NCBI GenBank assembly: GCA_947462335.1
Contig: OX381714.1
Location: forward strand, 19,936,618 to 20,000,617
Direction: 5' to 3'
DNA length: 64,000 bases
DNA from: Harmothoe impar
Taxonomy: Eukaryota; Annelida; Polychaeta; Phyllodocida; Polynoidae
Position 1 is the stretch's first letter. Each line of letters starts with the position of its first letter. This document shows positions 55,196 through 64,000 of this stretch, piece after piece. A program made the position numbers and the translations under genes. The notes under the pieces are model-generated. The model searched no databases and was not told the origin of the DNA. It was given only the letters and a program-made list of their open reading frames with translations.

Positions 55196-56538
55196 CTATT
55201 CTAGGGTTGTGAATTCAACGACCCTAGACTCATCATTTGGATTGTGCCACCACCTAGGCTAACATTGTCAGTTAGATGTGTCTAGTGTTGTCTTGTGGGA
55301 TGGTAACTTGGTAGGTCCTCAGGTAGACAACCTTTAACTCGTTTATTATATGACCGTCACTTTAAAGACCCTAAACTCTTCTTATAAGACGACTATTTGA
55401 CAAGTTTGGATCCCTTCATTTTATCAGTGTGCTTACCTATAGTTAATCATTTACTCTTGATTTAGGCATGAAATACAAAATTATCTCTTTGCCTTCTAAA
55501 AGTCTAAAAAAACATTCGTCCATCTTATTTATGCATCCTAGTAATGGTTGTCATTGCGAGTTCACAAAGAGTTCAAGAGATACAACGGCCGTGAGAGTAA
55601 CGGTATTTACTGTGATCAGGACCTGAGTATGTGACAAGTGATATCATAGTCAGATCTGATATCATACAAGTACTAGCTTACATCATGCCATTCATCTAGG
55701 TAAACCTTACCATAGATACCAGTGTGCTATCAGATAGATTATTGAGCATCATTCTGTGCGTGGTAAGCTTCCTATTACTAGAAAATAATCAGTATTGGCA
55801 GTGGCAGTGCAATCCTTTATTAAATCAAACACACGAAAGATGAAACTAGGAAAGTAGCTACAGACAAGATGTTGGCCATAACAAAAACAGGGTGGGGTGG
55901 ATCTGGAACCTGACCAAACATACGTCGACATCTTTTGGGTAGAGATACAAAAGTCACATCATTTCAGTAAAATGCCAAAGCAATTTTAAAGGGGGGAGGC
56001 ATATCCTAGTCCACCTGAATTTCGTCCTCACTCCTTCTGCTTTAAAGCAAAAGATTACTTTTATCAATAAAGTATTGCATGAGAGTACCTGGCACCCATA
56101 CATGATGGCCTATATCAATGTTTTACGTCATGGTGCATGGTTCAAGTACTGAGGGATTGGTATGATGGGATGGGGGTCAACCACCAGCAACACTGTAGTA
56201 CTATTGGGTCATTCATGGACATTACCCACTATGACATGGAGCCTTAACTCTGTATATATATATAGTCAACCAGTAGGTTAGTAGCACTACCAGACCAATA
56301 CAGAGCACCCAGCTGTGGGAGAAGTTGGGCATCACTCCAATAGGATTGGTGAAGGATAAGGTAGGCTCAGTAGACTATAACTCTATACATTGGTTACACA
56401 TATACAGCAAGCCAGGTGCACATTATAACGCATACGTACATATACATTACTAAAGCTCTCCCTACAGGGCTATAAACCAGCACAAGGAGTTATTTCCTAA
56501 ATCGGGAGTATCACCTTTTTGGCATATTTACTGTACCA
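55196..56538. other. Intergenic/promoter side of methyltransferase gene 1
   Basis: GGGCTATAAACCAGCACAAG near 56468 is a TATA-like site, and a matching CTATAAAGCCATATACAAGC lies upstream of gene 2 near 60096. This suggests the promoter was duplicated along with the gene. Confidence 0.4.
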
Positions 56539-57303
56539 ATGAATAGGATACCTACTTTACCAACACTCACTGCTTGCAGAATTGTTCCACTTTTCAAGCG
56601 GATCGTTTTTGGAAACCCCATCAATAGAGGCCTTAGTGGTGGAGTGGGACAGATTGAGCAGTGCTATAGGATCCCTACCCGTAGAAAAAGGCTTAAAGCT
56701 ACAACAACTAACCTTGCACCAACAGAGCAGAAAAAGTTTACAGTTAGATATCTACACTCTACCTCAACCACCACCATGTCTTCAAGAACCATAACTGACA
56801 ACAGGAAGCTATTTGCTGGAACTGCGCATGCAGAAGCCTACCGTATCTACCGGCCTACCTACCCTCCTGCAGTCTTTGAAGCAATTTTAGAGTATCTTGC
56901 TGCAGGTAATGAAACTGCCAAGTCTAACATGCCTTATCAAATGGCCAAACAGTATCGCATGGCTGTGGATATGGCCTGCGGTACAGGCCAAGCCACACCT
57001 CCGCTTGCAGAGCACTTTGCCAAAGTCATCGGTTGTGATGTTAGTCAAAGTCAAATTGAGGAAGCCAAAGGTCATAATCAACTAGAAAATGTTGAATTTC
57101 ATGTTGCACCCTGTGAAGACATGCCCTTGGTAAAAGATGAAAGTGTAGACCTTGTGACCTGTGCATTGGCCTTCCACTGGGTGGATCCTGACAAGACATA
57201 TCCAGAAGTGAACCGGATACTACGTCCTGGCGGTGTCCTGGCTATTTATGCCTATGGTCTACCTGATTTTCAGATTAAGGAGGCACGAGATGCATACAAC
57301 GAG
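56539..57303 (+). CDS. Methyltransferase 1, exon 1 (SAM-binding domain)
   Basis: 765 nt ending GAG|GTATTT, phase 0. Carries the presequence-like region, KLFAGTAHAEAYRIYRPTYP and the whole SAM fold. Exon 2 (57656-57753) starts after TTATTTGTAG. Confidence 0.9.
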
Positions 57304-58830
57304 GTATTTTAAGAGGTTTTGTGAATATGGTCTAGATTAACACAATAAAAAATAAAGAGGAAAGGATTCACTGTTGAGATAAAATATGAAATATGAAGAG
57401 CATATAGCTCATAAAATACATTACCAGTAATTCCCAACACTGACTTCAATATGGATTTAGTTGGCACAGCCCTTACATCGGCTGTATAGCAAATCATCCC
57501 AAACCTTTAACATGTCAATCTTCATGAATCTCAGTTTATAAACCAGTTATGCGAATTATAACAGCAGCAGTAAATGAGTAGCCGTAACACTACCCGTTAT
57601 CTCCAGTGCTTTTAATGTTAAGTTTGTGTTCATGTCTTTATGTTGTTATTTGTAGTTCTTTTTTAGTTCATTGAAGGAATATACATCTCCGCAACTTAAA
57701 ATTCTTCTAAACCACTACCGCGACGTGAAGCTTCCTTTTGCTAATGTTACAAGGTCAGTATAGTACCAGCAGCCTTGCAGTTGATTGCAGTTTAAGCGAA
57801 ATCATTCAATCCGTCCACAAAGAACTTACACAGAGCCTAATCTATACTTGTTACTTACCCAGTAGTTCAAATTTAGACTACTGTTAATTACCAAACAATA
57901 TTGTAGAGTCCATTATCTTAGATTGGAATGCAATATATTTAATCCACTGTCGTTTTACCAATTGTGCTCTTTAGGAAGGATGACCTGACGATTGAGCTGG
58001 ATGTACCCTTGTCCAACTTCATTGGCTATCTAGAATCTTATTCTGCATACCAGGGTCTTTTAGCTGCTCATCCCAGCTCTAATGTCTTGCAAGAGTTTTC
58101 TGACAAGTATGTATTTTAAAAGACCTTGAAAACTTAAGTTCTTAAACAGTGTCATCAATGTTTTATGTGAGGAAGTTTTTGACACAATAATGTACATCTT
58201 AAGGATATTTTTGTTTGTTATGCTCTTATATATTCTCATCTCATCCAATCTCATTAAGGCTGTGTCTCACGACCTTGAGCCAATGTTTTTGTCTCTGACC
58301 GGGTGCCGTCTCTGACCGGGTGCCATCTCTGACCAGGTGCCGTCTCTGACCAGGTGTCAGAAAAACGTTTTTTTTAAATGTTAACCTATACTCATATGTA
58401 TAAGGATGTGTAAAAACGTTATGGCAGTTGTTATGTCATTATTATTAGACTCCTGCTGTTGGTAGAACATAACTAAACTCCCAAAGTGACATCCGGTCAG
58501 AGACGGCACCCGGTCAGAGACGGCACCTGGTCAGAGACGGCACCCGATCAGAGACAAAAACATTGGCCCAAGGTCGTGAGACAGAGCCTTAATTACTCCA
58601 GTTTCTAAAGACATGTAACATATTCAATACTCAAGATTGAAATTAGGACTGATTTACTAATCTCCTAATAAAATGAAAAACATTCTAACATTTCATGCCA
58701 TACTTAATCCACATTCATGTCATTCATTTTCAGGTGGAGGTCAATCTTGGCACCTGGAGCTACTGATTCTGATGATCCCACTATTCACGTTTCCTACCCT
58801 ATATTCATTGTCATGGGAAGGAAGAAGTGA
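56539..58830 (+). CDS. SAM-dependent methyltransferase gene 1 (4 exons)
   Basis: Exons 56539-57303, 57656-57753, 57975-58106 and 58734-58830 join in phase to 363 codons plus TGA. The fold is a class I methyltransferase (Methyltransf_11-like): VDMACGTGQATPP is the SAM-binding motif I, VIGCDVSQSQI the acidic strand 2, MPLVKDESVDLVTCALAFHW motif IV region and VNRILRPGGVLAIYAYG motif VI. After it come FFSSLKEYTSPQ, SNFIGYLESYSAYQG and YPIFIVMGRKK. The family resembles the uncharacterised small-molecule methyltransferases shared by animals and slime moulds; substrate unknown. Residues 1-79 are Arg-rich and poor in acids, like a mitochondrial presequence. ATG at 56776 (ACCACCATG) is a better start context and gives 284 residues. 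The last intron carries the 331-bp TTAA element. Confidence 0.9.
57656..57753 (+). CDS. Methyltransferase 1, exon 2
   Basis: 98 nt, phase 0 in, phase 2 out, donor ACAAG|GTCAGT. Codes SSLKEYTSPQLKILLNHYRD. The opening TTCTTTTTTAG could itself mimic an acceptor, but using the later AG would bring an early stop. Confidence 0.8.
57975..58106 (+). CDS. Methyltransferase 1, exon 3
   Basis: 132 nt between GCTCTTTAG and ACAA|GTATGT, phase 2 both sides. Codes DDLTIELDVPLSNFIGYLES and LLAAHPSSNVLQEFSDK. Confidence 0.85.
58258..58588. mobile_element. TTAA-flanked element with 17-bp repeats mirrored in both arms
   Basis: A 331-bp element in the last intron of methyltransferase 1, with TTAA on both sides (58254-58257, 58589-58592). 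Ends GGCTGTGTCTCACGACCTTG and CAAGGTCGTGAGACAGAGCC are inverted. Each arm holds four units of GTCTCTGACCGGGTGCC (58291-58358; inverted at 58488-58555). TTAA duplications point to Kolobok or piggyBac relatives. No transposase frame. Confidence 0.85.
58734..58830 (+). CDS. Methyltransferase 1, exon 4
   Basis: 97 nt after ATTCATTTTCAG, ending TGA at 58828-58830. Codes WRSILAPGATDSDDPTIHVS then YPIFIVMGRKK, the C-terminal strand of the family. Confidence 0.9.
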
Positions 58831-59642
58831 TAACTTACATTTGTTATACCAGAATATGTAACTAAAGAAACTTTCCGTGTACAGTAGAACTTAGCTAGAA
58901 CAAGCATGGATACAACAAGTACTTGCTTATAATGAGCATGTTCGTTATGTCCCAATTTTTCCTATACATTTCTATAATAAAGACACTTTGTTACAACGAC
59001 CTCGATTTGCACCCACCTTTATCATAACGAATAAATTATTGCAATTATAGCTCTCGGAGCCTGTTCCATCCCCTCAGAAGGCCGCACCTGCTCACCTGTG
59101 CCACCCATATCAAAGCAGGGACGTCCTCACAATAATACAACTTAAATATAAGTGTATGATTTGCAATCACATGTTCTGATAGTTTTCTCCTATTTATGCT
59201 CAAGACATTCTGTGATTGAGTCTGCATTTCAGAGGTCTAGTAGTTCTGATTATTGATACTGAATATCACTACTATACCATACGATTTTCAAACAAAGCCA
59301 GATGAATTTGCCTTTTTACAATAATGAAAAGAAAAGGTTAAGGTAGTGTAGGTAACAATAAACAGATGTTCTTACAGTTTGGAAATAAGGTAGACTTCAT
59401 AATTATTATGATGAAAAAGCGATTATCTTAGGAGCTATACATTGTGGACACCATTTCTGTACATGTTCATATATGCTGCATTACAATTCGCTCAACACTG
59501 GACTCGTGCTTCATGTAGGTAGGAACTATAGATTTGAAGGCCAATTTTTGACTTTTTGAAGCTGCATATATGTATAATTGAGGTGGGGTGTGAGATTCCT
59601 AGTTGGTTCAGACGGAAACTATCTTAACAATACATTATCATT
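58831..59642. other. 3' flank of methyltransferase 1
   Basis: An AATAAA at about 58976 is a possible polyadenylation signal. Nothing else recognised. Confidence 0.4.
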
Positions 59643-59750
59643 CCCACTGGGCACAAAATTCAGTTTAATGTTGAATCAACATTGCATCAACAGTGAATCA
59701 ACATTGACAACCCTTTATCAATGTTGATTCAATGTTCTGTGCCCACTGGG
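59643..59750. mobile_element. Short element with CCCACTGGGCACA ends
   Basis: Inverted ends CCCACTGGGCACA and TGTGCCCACTGGG enclose repeated TTGAATCAACATTG-like motifs. This end-plus-core pattern is a widespread non-autonomous repeat in fish and other animals; its class is not settled here. Confidence 0.75.
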
Positions 59751-60253
59751 TTATAGGCCATGAAAATTGATTTATCTTATTATGTGCACAATGCTGAAAT
59801 TGATAATGAATAATATTTCCAGCTACCAACCTCAACTCTTATGGTTGAGGGTGCTTGCTGGTTACTTTTATGCTGGATGGAAGCTGGTATATAATATGAG
59901 AACCAGGACATAAAATGACCTTCTTTAACCAATCTACCATCTCCCTTAACCCACATTGCATGATAATGCCATCTCTCAAGTAGGTCTAGTTGAGGATAAG
60001 TGTGGCACAGTACATAGGCCCTAGGTTATATATAAACAGGAATTCAGGTGTGCATTAATCATAACACATAAATACATACTTTACCATCACTCACTATAAA
60101 GCCATATACAAGCATAAAAGGCCATGTCCCAGAACAGGAGAAAAGGCAAGGCAACGTACAAGGGAACTCTTTGACTTTTAGACTTTTTAGCACATTTACT
60201 GTTCAGAAGCTGCAATGCCTGTCCCTATCGTAGAAAAGTAATCCAGGAATAGG

Positions 60254-60985
60254 ATGCCTTCTTTGCAAACACTTCCTGCATGTAGAATCATCACAGTTTT
60301 CAAGCCGGTTGTTTTGAGCAACCCAATTAATAGAGGCTTCAGTGGTGAAGTGGGACAGTGCTATAGGGCCCCTGTCTGTGAGAAAGGTCTTCAACACAGA
60401 GAGCAGAAAAGGTTTACAGTTAGATATCTACACTCTACTTCAACCACCACCATGTCTTCAACATCAAGAACCATAACTGACAACCGGAAGCTATTTGCCG
60501 GAACTGCGCATGCAGAAGCCTACCGTATCTACCGGCCTACCTACCCTCCTGCAGTCATTGAAGCAATTTTAGAGTATCTTGCTGCAGGTAATGAAACTGC
60601 CAGGTCTAACATGCCTTATCAAATGGCCAAACAGTATCGCATGGCTGTGGATATGGCCTGCGGTACAGGCCAAGCCACACCTCCGCTTGCAGAGCACTTT
60701 GCCAAAGTCATCGGTTGTGATGTTAGTCAAAGTCAAATTGAGGAAGCCAAAGGTCATAACCAACTGGAAAATGTTGAATTTCATGTTGCACCTTGTGAAG
60801 ACATGGCCTTGGTAAAAGACGGAAGTGTGGACCTTGTGACATGTGCAACTGCTTTTCATTATGTAGACCCTGACAAGACATACCTAGAAGTGAACCGGAT
60901 ACTACGTCCTGGTGGTGTCTTGGCTATTTTCACCTATGGTGTTCCTGAGCTTGAGACTAAGGAGGCACAAGATGTATTTGGTGAG
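60254..60985 (+). CDS. Methyltransferase 2, exon 1
   Basis: Open frame without stops, SAM-binding motifs intact. Differs from copy 1 mostly in the first 66 codons and the last 45; the middle is nearly the same. Changed positions include ALAFHW to ATAFHY. Confidence 0.85.
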
Positions 60986-61145
60986 GTATGTGACACCTGT
61001 GAATATGGTCTGATTAACAGGGGTTAGAAAAGGGAACTGATTAACTGTTGAGATGAAATATGAAGGAGTACCCCGTATGCATTTTCCTCATTAACCACAG
61101 GCCGTGACTATTGACAGTTCCAACTATCAATAGAAGAATAAAATT

Positions 61146-61262
61146 CCCTTATTGACTGTTCAAACCCGATTTTTACTCTTATGGTCGAATTTTACTCCAA
61201 GGGTCATATCTTTGTCAAAGGCTGTTATTGGCTCCAAAGTCAGTGGGAACTGTCAATAAGGG
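61146..61262. mobile_element. Small inverted-repeat element
   Basis: CCCTTATTGACTGTTC at the left and GGGAACTGTCAATAAGGG at the right bound 117 bp, in the place where copy 2 lost its middle exons. Related TATTGACAGTT-like words occur at 61107 and near 62770-62800. Confidence 0.5.
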
Positions 61263-61327
61263 CCATTTTCCATTGGCCGATTTGGGGGTAATCGGCAGGC
61301 AATCGTCAGAGAATCGGCAGGCAATCG

Positions 61328-61382
61328 GCAGGGAGAGCCACAAGAAACCACTTGAAAGTGCACTTGTTGTGGCTCTCCCTGC
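61328..61382. repeat. 16-bp perfect stem-loop
   Basis: GCAGGGAGAGCCACAA pairs with TTGTGGCTCTCCCTGC across a 23-base loop. Just upstream AATCGGCAGGC repeats three times. Size would allow a small hairpin RNA, but nothing shows expression. Confidence 0.6.
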
Positions 61383-61587
61383 AGTTATACTACACACCAG
61401 TGGTATGTCAATAATAACGAATGCAAATTCTAGCAGGAATCATTGTTATAACATTTTGACTATAGATTTATGTTGGAAATCATAATGATACAGCAAATCT
61501 TTCAACGTTATATATTCTATTATTATGCCGCTTGGAACAAAGTAGAAGACTGTCATAGATCATAACCTTTACGAGAGCTGGGCTGCA

Positions 61588-61722
61588 GAGTCAGTTATTG
61601 CATTATGCCCATTGGTCGACATGGTGCTTAAGTGCAGCCCATGTAATATACTCTCCAAGGCTGTATTGTGACAACAAAGGATATGAACGATTTAAAAAAA
61701 ACACTATGCAGCATTATAAAGT
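61588..61722. mobile_element. Family A MITE fragment
   Basis: A partial copy in the last intron of the second methyltransferase gene. The motifs GCATTATGCCCATTGGTCGA, CATGGTGCTTAAGTGCAGCC and ACACTATGCAGCATTATAAAG follow the family order. The end has lost its TTAA. Confidence 0.45.
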
Positions 61723-61825
61723 AAATATAATCAATCAGGTTTGAAAACTTCCTCAACAATTTCCTCAATATATTTCATTCTACATTCCACACTCAATATA
61801 ATTATTTGCATACCATTCATTTCAG

Positions 61826-61934
61826 GTTGAGGTCAATCTTGGAACCTGAAGCTGCTGAGTCTGATGATCCCTCTATTCATCTTTTCTACCCTCTCTTCAT
61901 TGTAATGGGAAGGAAGACTGATACCTGTATCTAA
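61826..61934 (+). pseudogene. Methyltransferase 2, last-exon remnant
   Basis: Follows ACCATTCATTTCAG. In phase 2 it codes LRSILEPEAAESDDPSIHLF and FIVMGRKTDTCI, slightly longer than copy 1. It cannot be reached in frame without the missing exons. Confidence 0.75.
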
Positions 61935-64000
61935 GAAATCATTCAATGTAGCCTATATGTAGTATGCAACTGGGTGGATATTTCACTTTGACTAATTTCT
62001 TCATCCCTTGGTCCAGGAGTGTCCAGCAGTGGTCTCCAACTGCCTACTACTTCCTACTTCCCCAACTGCTTCAAGATGTTACACACAGGATCTGCTCCCC
62101 TTCTCTCTGCCAGCTCTGATATTGGCCCTGCCTCAAGACAGAGAATGAGGGGCCTATCTTGGTGGGCCCTCACCTCATGAGGTACTTCTGCCCTTACGCA
62201 CATCAGACCATTACCACCATCATATAACCTTGTCTGGAACCAAATGCAGAAACTTTGAAGGGGAGGGTCATGCAAAAGTTGGACCACACAAACACAGCAA
62301 TTAGTTATCCAAACCTGAGTAAAATATATTAACACTGAATGACAATAATAATCATAATGGCAGGGGTATGGTTATGTTGCACAATTATGAGTGGCTATAA
62401 CTAATCTAGCATCTCGTCAACCCCCTAGTCAGTGTTAATAATTTAAAAACTGTCAATGAGAATATCTAGGTTATTACTTAGCAGTGTAATATCAATTTTG
62501 TTGGAGCATCAAGTTTAACTGACCTATATTCCCCTCATCACATTTAGCAATAAGAAATACAAATAAATGTGTATGATTTACAATCAGTGACAGTTATGCC
62601 CCAAGCATGCATGTGGTAAAACAATACATAAAAGTACACTAAATGATCTAGCTGATATGTCAAAAGATATAAATGTATCATGATTGTATGGAAGGTCCTG
62701 ACTATTCATTAACTGATTAAAATTCCATTATTGAGAGTTTGAACTGTGAATAACAGAAAAGAATTCTCTTATTGCCAATGTAAACTGTCAATAGCAATTT
62801 TGTACTGATATATCTGGAACTTGCGCTGTATGAATAAAGTGTGATTCATTTACCATCCCATATAAAATCACTTCCCTGCAGAATATAGGTGCCCTTCGGC
62901 GAAATGAAGGAGATATCTTCATATTATGATGTGTCTGAGTCAGACTCCACATAAATGTGCCAGTTGGCGTTTTCCAGTGTTTTTCACCTTCCATGAGCTA
63001 TAGAATAGAGACATCTGCACAATACTAGGTCTTGTTAGTTTTGGCCAGTAGGGAACACTCTAGCCTTCCAGAAAAAAAAAGAATTTTCATGTGTCGGACC
63101 AAATTCTTTGATTTATGGCCCTCCAAACTCAAAAATTACCCCAAAATTCGGGTTCCAGCCTATTTTCTTTCTTTTCATGTGTCTCTCATGGTCAAGAAAA
63201 CCATTACAAGCCTTATCAACCATCACAGTTGCCACTTGTGTAATGTCCGTAACAATAACTCTTGATGTCTCAGCCAGGTAACTTTCGGTGGCTACTGAAT
63301 ATCAATTATATATGTCATATACATAAGAGTCTGTAGGTACTCAAGCTATGAAAAACATTAGGAGCTTTCTCGTTTTATTTCAGCCTACAGGTACAAAAGA
63401 GTTAATTTGTAATGCAGTTAACGTTGCGGACATTACAATACACAAATCCTCTATAAATCTATATGCCCCAAAACTACCAATCCAAAGTAGTTCTTATTTA
63501 TGGCTAGTATGCATTCATTCATTCTGGAAGGAATCACAATCTAAATTCTCTTCTGTGTATTAAGTAAGGGCTTTTCAATGCAAAACTGTAATGTCTGTAA
63601 CGTTAACTCTGTAATGTCTGTAACGTTAACTCTGACTGACCGTAACCCCCCCCTGCTGCATTTTCAGACATGCACTATGCTCAATAACAACAAAATAAGA
63701 TAGAATGGACATTGCTACAGCATTGTGTGGCATTTAGATGCATTCCTACTGGTATTACTCAACCTATCAGCCCTCCAAATGACATATTGAGTCCACCAAA
63801 ATCTCACTGTCAAGCCCTGAAACCCTGAGTGGGGTATGTTTTCTGTTGTTTATATAATACCTATGCCTACTTCTCATTACTTTAGTGAGTTAAACTTGAA
63901 CTGGTAAGCTCTTTTTGATTACTAGATCTAAAAATAGTTAACGTTACAAACATTACACAGTTAACATTAAGGACATTACATGGAAAATGAAAATCCTCAA
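61935..64000. other. 3' flanking region, no gene seen
   Basis: Short chance frames only. GTAATGTCTGTAACGTTAAC-type repeats occur from 63586. Confidence 0.4.
63586..63633. repeat. 23-bp tandem repeat, 2 units
   Basis: CTGTAATGTCTGTAACGTTA plus three bases occurs twice. Related inverted words (GTTAACGTTACAAACATTAC) follow near 63938-63980. Confidence 0.7.

Larger units (their letters stand above)
60254..61934 (+). pseudogene. Methyltransferase gene 2, tandem copy lacking two exons
   Basis: Exon 1 (60254-60985, 244 codons, donor GAG|GTATGT) is intact and close to copy 1: VDMACGTGQATPP, VIGCDVSQSQI, VNRILRPGGVLAIFTYG. The last exon (61826-61934) is also recognisable (LRSILEPEAAESDDPS, YPLFIVMGRK, ends TAA). 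I find no match to exons 2 and 3 between them. Direct splicing of exon 1 to the last exon is out of phase (0 to 2) and stops after seven codons (VEVNLGT), giving about 251 residues; unspliced read-through stops at 257. The first ATG of copy 1 is AGG here, so the long form starts at 60254, the strong-context one at 60452. Either a truncated functional protein or a decaying duplicate. Confidence 0.75.

Noticed and set aside
56539..61934. Methyltransferase genes as bacterial transfer
   Set aside because: They have animal-type introns with good splice sites, and related proteins exist across animals; nothing in the sequence requires recent transfer.

Overview
The window is nuclear DNA of an animal. 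It has spliced genes with GT/AG introns, long AT-rich introns, few genes per kilobase, many microsatellites and many miniature inverted-repeat elements. The protein families and repeat styles (hAT-like ends reading GGCGGATCCAGG, CACTGTAAA-type elements, a CR1/Jockey-type retrotransposon fragment) fit a marine invertebrate such as an echinoderm, hemichordate, amphioxus or mollusc. The sequence alone does not let me choose among these, and the species is not identified.

Gene 1 (about 9.8-50.2 kb, + strand) is a Dbl-family guanine-nucleotide exchange factor of the Asef/collybistin group (ARHGEF4, ARHGEF9, SPATA13). An exon coding the SH3 domain (44945-45124) is followed by DH exons (45643-47570), PH exons (48089-49098) and a basic C-terminal tail ending at a TGA at 50227-50229. 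Every splice phase from 35465 to the stop is consistent. Upstream, three different 5' exons all end in phase 1 and all fit the acceptor at 35465: a long acidic/disordered pair (9800-10699 plus 19799-19991), a 502-nt exon with its own start codon (26695-27196), and a short first exon (33972-34026). They predict proteins of about 1024, 826 and 678 residues with the same catalytic core. This looks like a gene with alternative promoters.

Gene 2 (56.5-58.8 kb, + strand) is a four-exon class I SAM-dependent methyltransferase of 363 residues, or 284 from an internal strong-context start. A tandem copy follows at 60.25-61.93 kb. Its first exon is intact and nearly identical in its SAM-binding core, but the two middle exons are gone, so it can only give a shortened protein. 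A patchy identity pattern suggests gene conversion between the copies.

The remaining sequence is introns and intergenic DNA rich in non-autonomous transposons. The commonest is a TTAA-flanked, hairpin-rich element (TTAACCCTTT...AAAGGGTTAA), present in about a dozen full or partial copies, one carrying a nested hAT-like insertion. Others are a 1.88-kb element built from CCGTATGT motifs with tandem 20-bp palindromes (13658-15537), a 331-bp TTAA element with 17-bp repeats mirrored in both arms (58258-58588), a 443-bp element with a perfect 8-bp target duplication (27876-28318), several foldback MITEs, a tRNA-derived SINE fragment and a 5'-truncated LINE (about 6270-7271). I see no bacterial-type features, CRISPR arrays or intact autonomous transposons.
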